31,377 nt of DNA. It comes from Sedimentisphaerales bacterium (GTDB taxonomy: Bacteria > Planctomycetota > Phycisphaerae > Sedimentisphaerales > SG8-4). Shown piece after piece: positions 24,600 through 31,377 of the stretch (the stretch's first letter is position 1; every line of letters begins with the position of its first letter). The notes under the pieces are model-generated. The model was not told the DNA's origin, searched no databases, and saw nothing but the letters and a program-made list of their open reading frames with translations. The stretch spans positions 1-31,377 of the forward strand of contig JAFGJR010000273.1 in NCBI GenBank assembly GCA_016928975.1, in the 5' to 3' direction. The translations under genes were made by a program, and so were the position numbers.

Positions 24600-27131
24600 T
24601 CACGGCGTGGGGACCAACGGCAGGCCAAGAACATCCGCCGGGTACTCGGCGCCGCCGGCGCGGAGCAGGTGCCAAGTCGGATCGGGAATGCCCCGGTCCG
24701 AAACGCCCCGGCCAAACAACTCGAAGTGAGAGCCCCCGGACCGCTCGAACATCACCGCCTCGAACGCGTGACAGCCTTTCGCCAGCGTGATCTGACCGGC
24801 GGTGAAGGTGCTGGCGCTGATGGCATCGTTGATCAGCTCGTCGCCCGTGATCACCGCCATCCCCGTGGCGTCGGCCACAATGGACTGCCAGCTCTTGCCC
24901 GTGATCCGCAGGGATGCGCCGTCATCGCTGTTGAAGCCGATCTGGTAGACCCCGTCAGCGGGAATGTCCAGCAATCCCGTGACCTTGACCGCGAAGTCGT
25001 CGTCATCTTTGCCGACTACACCATTCGGGAATGGCATCTCGCCACCGAACATCCCCGACCCCGCGTCAAAGGTGTCCGGATCAACGTGATTGACGAACTG
25101 GGACTGCACAGAACGCGTGGTCGAACCTGTCGAGGCCAGCGCGGCCCTTGCGTCGGCGAGGCTGTCAATCGCTCCGCCCGACCAGGCTCCGGGCCTGGTC
25201 GCCAGCACCGTCACCTGGTCGCAGAAGCCTGGAACACCCACTGCGCCGATGTCCTTCTGCCCGACCAGCCGGAAGAGGTCGGAATCAAACGCCGTATGAC
25301 TGCCTCGGGCCGCGAAGAACTCCACCTCCGCCCCGCCCACCGCCTCATGATACATCAGCCAGAAGAGATAGTCCCCGGCGGGCAGGTCGATCACGCCGAA
25401 TGTGTCCGCCGCGGCCCGGCCGCCCGAGAACCGGATCGCCTTGCCCTGAGGCATTGTATACAACTCACCGTTGGTCACCGACGTGAAGCTGCGGCCGGCA
25501 AACAGCAAGGTGAAGCCATCGTCGCTGTTGACGCCGAAGGTCCAGTTGCCCGCCTGCTCCGCGGCGATGCGAATCACTCCTCCCGCCCGTACAGAGAGGT
25601 TATCAACGTTCCCTGCAGTCTTATGGCCCCGCTTGACCACGCCAAATGGCTCATCGTCGCCAAAGTGCCCGGATGGACCGCTATCGCAGAGGTTCAGGAC
25701 CGGTGCTGTGTAGTCAATCCGCGTCCCGGTCTTCGAGTCGAGCGACGCATAGCACGCTTGTTGATCGTCGATGTTCCCGTTATCGACTACTTCCACGATG
25801 TCCATGACACCCACGCTCATCAAGCCCCGGATCTCATTTTCGCTCAAGGCGCAGGGATAGACATACATGTCGTCGATCACACCATTGAAGCATCGTGTCA
25901 GTACCGACGCCGTATCCAGCCATGCCCCTATCGCGCCGTCCCCCAGGATCACGGGATTCGACACGCTCAGGCTCCGGTGGGCCACCGACTGCCCGTCTAC
26001 ATAGAGGTCCAGCGAGGTCGCTGACTTGGTCACCGCCACGTGACGCCATTCGTTCGCCCGCAGGGCAGAGGCCGGCGCCTCCAGATCGCCGCCGGGCGAG
26101 ATCGCCTCGTTGATGCCAACCTTCGGGTGACCGTCCTTCAGCTCAAAATGGACGGAGCCCGGCACCCAGTCCTTATGGTCGATCAGTCCGATGTACCCCG
26201 CCCCAACAGCGGTCTGGTTGAGCCACAGAGCGTACGTGAACGACACGCTGTCGGCGATCTTCGGAATTCTCACGGCCGTGCGGACCCCGTCGAACTTCAA
26301 CGCCCCGCCGTCATGGCCGGCCACCCACTGCGGACCACCGTAGAGCGTGCCATCGTGACCATTGCCCGACAGGTCATGCGCGATCGTTCCCGACCCCTCT
26401 CTGAAGTCCCAGTGCGCCAGCAGCGCGCACGCGGCTCCCGGCCCTGGGCCGCCGGCCTCGCCCACCTCCACGGTGGTCACAGCCGTGCACGAGCAGAGAC
26501 CGTCGCTGCACCACAGCGCAAGCAGATAGGTGCCGGGGACGTGGAATGTGGCCGTGGTCGTCGGATCGTTCGCATTCTGAAAATCGACTGTGCCAGGCCC
26601 ATCGACTTGGCTCCACTCGAGCGTCAAAGGCTGTGGCCCATTGTCAGGGTCCCAGCCCGAGCCCTGCAACGAAAGCGAACAAGGCGGCTGAGCACAGGCC
26701 AGCCCCATGAAAGCCGGGCCTGCATCCGCCGTCGGGCACTGGTTGGGGAGCTGCTCGATCGTGATCTGCACGGTATCGCTTCCGCTGCACGGATTTTCAT
26801 ACCCGGGGCAGTCGTAGGAGACACACAACATCAGTTCGTAGACGCCGAACGCATGGAACGTCGCCGTCGTCTGCAGGGCCGAAGCGTCGGCGAAATCAAC
26901 CTGAGCCTGTGGCCCACCTGACTTCCACCAACCGATTGTCTGGGGGTGGCACCAGTAGCCATAGGAGCCATTGAGCCACCAGGTGGACGCACTGCCAGCG
27001 AGTTGAACCACCACGGGCAGCGTGAGAGCCGTAACGGTCACGTCAGACCCCGCGTCTACCGACGGACCCGCTGCAAGAGGAACGTTCAAGAAGAGCAAGA
27101 GGACTCCTGAGAATGTAATGGACCGTTTCAT
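24600..27131 (-). CDS. Secreted PKD/LamG/PA14-like multidomain protein
   Basis: The ATG at 27131 has AAAGGGG seven bases upstream and starts a clean signal peptide (MKRSITFSGVLLLFLNVPLAAG). The frame is open further upstream but that stretch is leader sequence. The protein has 843 residues. Two PKD-like domains come first (about 22-115 and 123-225, PTADAG...LEWSQVDGPGTVDF), each Cys-containing. A concanavalin/LamG domain follows (about 240-430: AHWDFREGSGTIAHDLSGNG, WRHVAVTKSATSLDLYVDG). Then come two PA14-like beta modules (NWTFGVNSDDGFTLLF and GVYQIGFNSDDGASLRI). It probably binds carbohydrate or other surface polymers outside the cell. It ends without dockerin or sorting signal. It is convergent with the LTD/CotH gene and divergent from the DUF547 gene. 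Confidence 0.85.
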   Translation of the reverse strand: MKRSITFSGVLLLFLNVPLAAGPSVDAGSDVTVTALTLPVVVQLAGSASTWWLNGSYGYWCHPQTIGWWKSGGPQAQVDFADASALQTTATFHAFGVYELMLCVSYDCPGYENPCSGSDTVQITIEQLPNQCPTADAGPAFMGLACAQPPCSLSLQGSGWDPDNGPQPLTLEWSQVDGPGTVDFQNANDPTTTATFHVPGTYLLALWCSDGLCSCTAVTTVEVGEAGGPGPGAACALLAHWDFREGSGTIAHDLSGNGHDGTLYGGPQWVAGHDGGALKFDGVRTAVRIPKIADSVSFTYALWLNQTAVGAGYIGLIDHKDWVPGSVHFELKDGHPKVGINEAISPGGDLEAPASALRANEWRHVAVTKSATSLDLYVDGQSVAHRSLSVSNPVILGDGAIGAWLDTASVLTRCFNGVIDDMYVYPCALSENEIRGLMSVGVMDIVEVVDNGNIDDQQACYASLDSKTGTRIDYTAPVLNLCDSGPSGHFGDDEPFGVVKRGHKTAGNVDNLSVRAGGVIRIAAEQAGNWTFGVNSDDGFTLLFAGRSFTSVTNGELYTMPQGKAIRFSGGRAAADTFGVIDLPAGDYLFWLMYHEAVGGAEVEFFAARGSHTAFDSDLFRLVGQKDIGAVGVPGFCDQVTVLATRPGAWSGGAIDSLADARAALASTGSTTRSVQSQFVNHVDPDTFDAGSGMFGGEMPFPNGVVGKDDDDFAVKVTGLLDIPADGVYQIGFNSDDGASLRITGKSWQSIVADATGMAVITGDELINDAISASTFTAGQITLAKGCHAFEAVMFERSGGSHFELFGRGVSDRGIPDPTWHLLRAGGAEYPADVLGLPLVPTP

Positions 27132-27203
27132 GTTTTCACCCCTTTCAAGCCGGACTTCATACCCTCGTGGCGCCTGTGTTCTTGCCATGTCGTGTGGCTG
27201 GAA

Positions 27204-27238
27204 GCGGCCGGGGCGGTGTGCAGGATGCCCCGGACCGC
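27204..27238 (-). promoter_or_regulatory. Stable hairpin in the PKD/LamG mRNA leader
   Basis: GCGGCCGGGGC (27204-27214) pairs with GCCCCGGACCGC (27227-27238) over 11 bp with one bulged base and a 12-base loop, inside the predicted leader of about 133 bases. It could affect translation or mRNA life. It matches no riboswitch class that I recognise. Confidence 0.4.
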
Positions 27239-27270
27239 ATGCACGGCAAGCCCGTTCGATAACCAGGATG

Positions 27271-27300
27271 ATTATATCCGAAGGAACACCAGGAATGCAA
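27271..27300 (-). promoter_or_regulatory. Promoter of the PKD/LamG gene
   Basis: Minus-strand TTGCAT (27300-27295), 18 bases, perfect TATAAT (27276-27271). The start would be near 27264. Confidence 0.6.
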
Positions 27301-27343
27301 GCGATACTCCGGCCCAGGGACCGGCCGGGGCAAGAAGAAAGCG

Positions 27344-27371
27344 TTGCAATCGGCGTGTGAAACCCTATCTT
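27344..27371 (+). promoter_or_regulatory. Candidate promoter of the DUF547 gene
   Basis: TTGCAA (27344-27349), 16 bases, TATCTT (27366-27371). The start near 27378 lies after the alternative TTG at 27370, which supports the ATG at 27421 as the true start. Confidence 0.4.
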
Positions 27372-27420
27372 GGGAGTTCGGTATGCCCGTTCAACGCGTG
27401 ATCGTGTGCTGGAACGCTGC

Positions 27421-28638
27421 ATGACGAAATGTTTGTTGACGATTCGCATTTGCCTTGGGGGCCTGGTCCTGTTGGCCGGCTGCTCCGGCCCGCGGTCTGC
27501 GCCGCAGCCGCCGCAGGTCGCCCAGCCCATTCAGCCAAGCGAGGAGCCAGACAGCGCAGTCGCGCCCAGCACCGTTGCAGAGCCCAATGAGCCTGCTGCC
27601 GTCAAGCCACAGGAGACTATCGAACCGAACGAGCCAAGACCGATCGAACCCGGCATTCCGGTCACAAGCGCGCCTGATGCTGCGAAGTCCGAGACAACGG
27701 ACAATCCGAAATCCGAAATCCACAATCCGCAATCGATTACGGCACAATTTCGGACATCGAACGAACCCAACGTCCCCCCTGTCACCGAGCCTCAAGTGAC
27801 AGACAATCCGCAGTCCGCAATCATGTCACCCCAGACACCGATCTGGGGCCGCAATCCGCAATCGAGCGCGTCGTTTATTGAGGGATACGCAGACCTTCTC
27901 CAGAGCTACGTGCGGGAGGGCGGCGTGGTGGACTATGCCAACCTTCACCGCCAGCGCCTGCAGGTCAAGCGCGTCCTCATGGAGCTGAGCGAGGTGGACC
28001 CGAACGAGTACGCGCGATGGTCGGACGAGAAGAAGCTGGCGTTCTGGATCAACGCCTACAACCTGAAGATGCTCGATATCATCACGCGGAACTACCCGAT
28101 CCAGTCGTCGTGGTGGCTGCGTCTGACGTGGCCCCCGAGCGACATCCGGCATATTCAGGGGATCTGGACCGACTACAAGTTCATTGTGCTGGGCGAGGAG
28201 TTCACACTGGCCGAGGTGGAGCAACGGCTCTTCCACAGGACGTTCAAGGACCCGCGGGGCTACCTGGCGATCATGTACGCCTGTTGGTCGGGTCCTGCGC
28301 TGCGGCGCCGGCCGTATGGCAGCGAGAATCTCTCGCAGCAGCTTGACGAGCAGGTGAAAGCGTTCCTCGCCAGTGACCAGGGACTGCGGATCGACCGGCG
28401 GGCGATGGTCGTGCGGCTGTCGGCGGTCTTCAAGCCCGCCTGGCGGGGCAAGGAGTTCGTCGCTCGTTACGGCACGGACAAGAAGTTCAAGGATCGCGAC
28501 CCCGAGACCCGGGCCGTCCTGAGCTTCATCGCCGGATACCTGTCCCGTGAAGACGCCTACTTCCTCGAAACGGAGAACTACGCGATCGAATACCTGAGCT
28601 TCGACTGGCGCCTCAACGACACCTCCCGAGGCTACTGA
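27421..28638 (+). CDS. DUF547 lipoprotein
   Basis: The ATG at 27421 starts a lipoprotein signal (MTKCLLTIRICLGGLVLLAGC) with lipobox LAGC and lipidated Cys21. A long low-complexity linker rich in Pro, Glu, Asn and Ser follows (about 22-150), part of which is encoded by AATCCG-type repeats. The C-terminal 250 residues are a DUF547 domain: GGVVDYANLHRQ, KKLAFWINAYNLKMLDII, EFTLAEVEQRLF, FKDPRGYLAIMYACWSGP and the closing YLSFDWRLND. DUF547 is widespread but its biochemical role is not established. The SxxCP-like motif of many members is altered here (ACWSGPALR). The protein is expected to be membrane-anchored facing outward. The frame could start earlier at 27370, but that would place the signal inside the protein. 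Confidence 0.87.
   Translation: MTKCLLTIRICLGGLVLLAGCSGPRSAPQPPQVAQPIQPSEEPDSAVAPSTVAEPNEPAAVKPQETIEPNEPRPIEPGIPVTSAPDAAKSETTDNPKSEIHNPQSITAQFRTSNEPNVPPVTEPQVTDNPQSAIMSPQTPIWGRNPQSSASFIEGYADLLQSYVREGGVVDYANLHRQRLQVKRVLMELSEVDPNEYARWSDEKKLAFWINAYNLKMLDIITRNYPIQSSWWLRLTWPPSDIRHIQGIWTDYKFIVLGEEFTLAEVEQRLFHRTFKDPRGYLAIMYACWSGPALRRRPYGSENLSQQLDEQVKAFLASDQGLRIDRRAMVVRLSAVFKPAWRGKEFVARYGTDKKFKDRDPETRAVLSFIAGYLSREDAYFLETENYAIEYLSFDWRLNDTSRGY
27701..27864 (+). repeat. AATCCG-type filler repeats within a coding linker
   Basis: Clusters of AATCCGAAATC, AATCCGCAATC and AATCCGCAGTC occur at 27702-27734, 27805-27821 and 27852-27863, encoding peptide pieces NPKSEI, NPQS and NPQSAI. Such runs are normally found between genes; here they stay in frame inside the lipoprotein linker. 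Confidence 0.6.
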
Positions 28639-28820
28639 CTCGCTGGAACTTGAGCCGCCTGGGATACGCGATGCAGAATGGCGAATAATGATGACGTGAC
28701 CAAAATGCCGGGTGGTTTCCGGATGCCCGCCTTCGCGACAATAACGTGAGGGCCGGAGTGAAGCGAATCGACGGCTGGACTCTGAGTCAGCCCGTGAGAG
28801 CTGTGTGAAAGGATGCAGGC

Positions 28821-30023
28821 ATGTTTGGGAGCATGAAGGACTATCTGCGAGAGCAGTTGACTGAGATCAAGAGCGCCGGCCTGGAGAAGCCGGAGCGGGT
28901 CATCACCAGCCCGCAGAGCAACTGGATCGTCACCTCCGCGGGCAAGCGGGTCCTGAACCTGTGCGCCAACAACTATCTCGGCCTGGCGAACCATCCGCAG
29001 GTCGTGCAAGCCGCTCGCGAGAGCTACGACAAGTGGGGCTTCGGCCTGTCCTCCGTTCGCTTCATCTGCGGCACGCAGCAGATTCACAAGGACCTGGAAG
29101 CCGCCGTCACGAGGTTCCTCGGCACCGAGGACACGATCGTCTACGGCTCGTGCTTCGACGCCAACGGCGGCCTGTTCGAGACCCTCCTGACCGAGCAGGA
29201 TACGATCATCAGCGACCAGTTGAACCACGCCAGCATCATCGACGGCGTTCGCCTGTGCAAGGCCCAGCGACTCCGCTTCAACAACAGCGACATGAAGGAC
29301 CTCGAAGAGCAACTCAAGTCCGCGCGCTCTGCGCGATTTCGCCTGATTGCCACCGACGGCGTCTTCTCGATGGATGGCTACATCGCCAAACTCGATGAGA
29401 TCTGCGCCCTGGCCGACCGCTACGACGCGATGGTCATGATCGACGATTGCCACGCCACCGGCGTCATCGGCGCCACCGGCCGCGGCACGCCCGAATATCG
29501 CGGCGTCCTGGGCCGCGTCGACATCGTCACCGGTACCTTCGGCAAGGCCCTCGGCGGCGCCAGTGGCGGCTTCACCTCCGGCCGCAAGGAGATCATCGAC
29601 ATCCTCCGCCAGCGTAGCCGGCCCTACCTGTTCTCCAACACCCTCGCCCCCGCCATCGCCGCCGGCTCCCTCGAAGCCCTCGAATTGCTCACCCGCTCGA
29701 CCGAGTTAGTCGACCGCCTCCGTGACAACACCAAATACTTCCGCCAGCGCATCGCCGAGACCGGCCTGAAGGTCCTGCCCGGCGAGCACCCCATCACCCC
29801 TATCATGTTAGGCGACGCCGCCTTAGCCCAGCAAATGGCGCAACGCCTGCTCGAAAAAGGGGTCTACGTCATCGGCTTCTCCTTCCCGGTCGTCCCCAAA
29901 GGTTTGGCGAGAATCCGAACCCAAGTCTCCGCCGCCCACACCCACCAGGACTTGGACTTCGCGGTCGAGCAGTTCGCCGGCGTAAGCAAAGAGCTGGGCC
30001 TGCCTCTCGCCTCAAAAACATAG
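28821..30023 (+). CDS. kbl: Glycine C-acetyltransferase (2-amino-3-ketobutyrate CoA ligase)
   Basis: A 400-residue PLP enzyme of the alpha-oxoamine synthase family. It joins or cleaves glycine, acetyl-CoA and 2-amino-3-oxobutyrate in threonine breakdown, in the cytoplasm. The PLP lysine is Lys242 in [32 protein letters not shown] holds the cofactor-binding Asp and His. [33 protein letters not shown] and [11 protein letters not shown] match Kbl better than 8-amino-7-oxononanoate synthase. The ATG has AAAGGA upstream; an ATG four codons later is possible. Threonine dehydrogenase, its usual partner, is not adjacent, so it may be expressed separately or have a related oxoamine synthase role. Confidence 0.92.
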   Translation: MFGSMKDYLREQLTEIKSAGLEKPERVITSPQSNWIVTSAGKRVLNLCANNYLGLANHPQVVQAARESYDKWGFGLSSVRFICGTQQIHKDLEAAVTRFLGTEDTIVYGSCFDANGGLFETLLTEQDTIISDQLNHASIIDGVRLCKAQRLRFNNSDMKDLEEQLKSARSARFRLIATDGVFSMDGYIAKLDEICALADRYDAMVMIDDCHATGVIGATGRGTPEYRGVLGRVDIVTGTFGKALGGASGGFTSGRKEIIDILRQRSRPYLFSNTLAPAIAAGSLEALELLTRSTELVDRLRDNTKYFRQRIAETGLKVLPGEHPITPIMLGDAALAQQMAQRLLEKGVYVIGFSFPVVPKGLARIRTQVSAAHTHQDLDFAVEQFAGVSKELGLPLASKT

Positions 30024-30074
30024 GCGGGCGGCGCTCTCGCAAGAACCAGTGAATCGCCGCCCACGATTCTGAAG

Positions 30075-30102
30075 TTGATCCGGAACGTACTCCGGGTATA
30101 AT
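30075..30102 (+). promoter_or_regulatory. HEPN-MNT promoter with embedded inverted repeat
   Basis: TTGATC (30075-30080), 16 bases, perfect TATAAT (30097-30102). An inverted repeat CCGGA (30080-30084) and TCCGG (30091-30095) fills the spacer and would be a natural operator. Transcription is expected at about 30109-30110, the A of the ATG used for the HEPN protein. Confidence 0.65.
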
Positions 30103-30109
30103 GCCAGAC

Positions 30110-30499
30110 ATGGCTGCAAGCACAGTCGACAACTGGCTCTCTCTGGCGCAATATGACTTGGCGACGGCCGAAGCAATGCTCCAGACAGGGCGCTTCTTGT
30201 ATGTCGGGTTCATGTGCCAGCAGGCCGTGGAGAAGTTGCTGAAGGCCTGTTACGTGAAGGAGCACGGCACGACACCGCCTTACACGCACAACCTTCTGCG
30301 GCTGACAACCGACCTGCCGTGGAGCGCCCAGATCGATGCGCACCGGCTCAAGACCCTTGAGTCGCTCAATTCATACTACATAGAGTCGCGCTACACGGAG
30401 GACATCCAGGAATTGGCGGCCACGCTCACGGAGACCAAGGTTAGAACGGTCTTGAAGGACACGAAGGAACTGTTTGAATGGATCAAGACCAAGCTGTAA
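30110..30499 (+). CDS. HEPN-domain protein, partner of the MNT nucleotidyltransferase
   Basis: 129 all-helical residues with the pattern of the HEPN family: NWLSLAQYDLATAEAML, FLYVGFMCQQAVEKLLKACY, THNLLRLTTDL and the ESRYTEDI segment. The R-x4-6-H RNase motif of active HEPN toxins is not seen, so catalytic activity is doubtful. HEPN-MNT pairs work as toxin-antitoxin or related modules in which MNT modifies or neutralises HEPN. The frame is open from ATG 30101, but that ATG lies in the -10 box, so ATG 30110 was chosen; translation would then be leaderless. It overlaps the MNT gene by 22 bp, consistent with co-translation. Confidence 0.85.
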   Translation: MAASTVDNWLSLAQYDLATAEAMLQTGRFLYVGFMCQQAVEKLLKACYVKEHGTTPPYTHNLLRLTTDLPWSAQIDAHRLKTLESLNSYYIESRYTEDIQELAATLTETKVRTVLKDTKELFEWIKTKL

Positions 30500-30801
30500 T
30501 TCGTGGCAAGATCATGCGCTTCTATGAAGCGGCACGACACCGTCTGCCCATTCGCAAGGTGCTGCTCTATGGTTCCCACGCGAAGGGCAATGCGAGACAC
30601 GATAGCGATATCGATGTGGCCGTTGTCGTCGACGAGGCGGATCACACCAAACGCATCGAGATCACGGCAGAACTGTTCGATTCGGCCTTCCGCGTCGATC
30701 CCGCCATTGAGCCCAAGTGCATCTTCTGGGATGAATACAAAGATCACGACAAGGCCAGTATCCTCGCCGAGATCATCCAAACCGCCGTCGAAATCGTGTA
30801 G
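30478..30801 (+). CDS. MNT-type minimal nucleotidyltransferase
   Basis: 107 residues with the nucleotidyltransferase signature: LLYGSHAKGNARHDSDIDVAVV, that is G-S-x10-D-x-D with both metal-binding Asp residues. A third acidic residue is likely at ECKCIFWDEY-like PKCIFWDEY. It is a minimal domain without extra parts, as in HEPN-MNT pairs. It would transfer a nucleotide to its HEPN partner. The ATG has AAGGAA upstream inside the HEPN gene. The operator-like repeat in the shared promoter suggests autoregulation by the pair, by analogy only. Confidence 0.87.
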   Translation: MDQDQAVIRGKIMRFYEAARHRLPIRKVLLYGSHAKGNARHDSDIDVAVVVDEADHTKRIEITAELFDSAFRVDPAIEPKCIFWDEYKDHDKASILAEIIQTAVEIV

Positions 30802-30848
30802 AGCGAAGGGAAATCTACCCCTGTTCTCCGTCGTCCCTCGGTTCGTAG

Positions 30849-30868
30849 AGACGCAAAACCTTGCGTCT
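30849..30868. repeat. AGACGCAA/TTGCGTCT hairpin repeat
   Basis: A perfect 8-bp inverted repeat with loop AACC, preceded by GTAG. It resembles the widespread GTAGAGACGCAA...TTGCGTCT intergenic palindrome of many bacteria. It follows the MNT gene by about 50 bases and could also mark the transcript end. The gap 30802-31016 shows nothing else. Confidence 0.5.
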
Positions 30869-31016
30869 GCAAAGCGTTGTTACACAGCGAGGATGCCTGC
30901 GTCCAAAGCCTGACCCGTTTCCCCCTTTGTTTTCAGCTTTCCTGGTCCATCTCGCCACGATAGAATTCGCTATTAGGCGCAGCGCTTGTTGAGATTCGTA
31001 GTGTGAGAGGCGAAAG

Positions 31017-31377
31017 ATGACGGACTCCACCGATTGGCAGGTAGACTTCACAAGAACGAAAGTTGCCCCAGCAGATGTATTGTCGGCTGCCGCGAACATA
31101 CCGCCCAACGAGGCGAAAAGCTGCGATTGGTTCACACAACGCTGGATTGATCCGTCAGTCTATCTCGATTGGGCGAAAGACAGTGCAGAATCTGGCGATG
31201 ACTACGCACTTAGTAATGCATTGTCTCATGCCAAACACACCGTCTGTAGGATCATCGACGGGCTTGTCCTCGGAAATCATCTCGCTTCGTACTGGAAATC
31301 GGCATGTAAAAGGGCCCCACGTCGGCGCCGAATTGGGACCCACCTATGGCATACTATACACCCTTACGTCACGCCGT
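31017..31377 (+). CDS. ORF of unknown function, apparently interrupted by an IS end (runs off window)
   Basis: ATG 31017 follows AGAGG seven bases upstream. The first 92 residues are helical and acidic (DWFTQRWIDPSVYLDWAKDS, YALSNALSHAKHTVCRIIDG, LVLGNHLASY), like the start of a helical HEPN-like or unknown family. From base 31293 the composition changes abruptly to basic, repeat-derived residues (KSACKRAPRRRRIG), which coincides with IS21-like terminal repeats. The original gene is therefore probably cut at about residue 92. The frame continues open to the edge. AT content is higher than in most neighbours, which may mean recent acquisition. Confidence 0.5.
   Translation, partial: MTDSTDWQVDFTRTKVAPADVLSAAANIPPNEAKSCDWFTQRWIDPSVYLDWAKDSAESGDDYALSNALSHAKHTVCRIIDGLVLGNHLASYWKSACKRAPRRRRIGTHLWHTIHPYVTP
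31293..31377 (+). mobile_element. Probable end of an IS21-family element
   Basis: Two related 22-base units start at 31299 (TCGGCATGTAAAAGGGCCCC) and 31322 (TCGGCGCCGAATTGGGACCC), 23 bases apart and 15 of 22 identical. IS21-family ends carry such multiple short direct repeats with TCGGC and GGGNCCC-like cores, where the transposase binds. The element may begin at the TG of 31293-31294. The transposase genes would lie beyond the window. Confidence 0.45.

Noticed and set aside
24669..26024. 451-codon plus-strand open frame
   Set aside because: Antisense to the LamG/PA14 protein; no recognisable motif.
28632..29453. 273-codon minus-strand frame
   Set aside because: Antisense to kbl and its upstream gap.
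30101..30109. ATG 30101 as start of the HEPN protein
   Set aside because: It overlaps the consensus TATAAT and would lie upstream of the expected transcript start.
30110..30499. HEPN protein as an active RNase toxin
   Set aside because: The R-x4-6-H motif was not found; only the HEPN fold and the MNT partner are supported.

Overview
The window looks like a GC-rich chromosomal segment of a Planctomycetota bacterium, probably of the Phycisphaerae type, perhaps from a metagenome. The inference rests on gene content: a serine/threonine kinase fused to a formylglycine-generating-enzyme-like domain and a hydrolase, an ECF sigma factor with a C-terminal zinc-finger-like tail, large secreted lamin-tail/CotH, PKD/LamG/PA14 and subtilisin-type proteins, a DUF547 lipoprotein, and AATCCG-type filler repeats. 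I saw no tRNA, rRNA or CRISPR array.

Layout. 1-3712 (minus strand) is part of a division and cell-wall cluster read murC, murB, ddl, then a truncated FtsQ-like membrane protein. A tandem-ACT protein follows (4012-4494). The gap 4495-5116 holds a plus-strand promoter directly ahead of a short hairpin-terminated transcript, the best small-RNA candidate here, and further hairpins. 5117-12605 carries two divergent secreted subtilases with related C-terminal modules. The minus-strand one is split by a single-base frameshift. The plus-strand one ends in a broken third repeat and an antisense-derived tail.

12563-19071 (minus) is a signalling block: a secreted helical protein, a small CxxC protein whose stop overlaps the kinase start, the kinase-FGE-hydrolase, an ECF sigma factor and, after a gap, a STAS protein. 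The kinase and the sigma factor carry similar C...H...CxxC elements. 19338-20675 encodes a CinA homologue with a signal peptide and a degenerate deamidase half. A short ORF with an in-frame TGA overlaps its 3' end.

20990-27131 holds two convergent secreted multidomain proteins (LTD/CotH, plus strand; PKD/LamG/PA14, minus strand). A DUF547 lipoprotein with intergenic-type repeats inside its linker and a Kbl-type acyltransferase follow. The right end has a HEPN-MNT pair whose promoter predicts a leaderless mRNA with an inverted repeat between -35 and -10, then an ORF that appears to be cut by the end of an IS21-like element.

Genes in the cell-wall cluster act in one pathway (UDP-MurNAc formation, L-Ala addition, D-Ala-D-Ala supply, divisome). 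The kinase/sigma/STAS block is plausibly one regulatory unit. The secreted proteins may act at the cell surface. These functional links are inferred from gene order and domain content; no database search was run.
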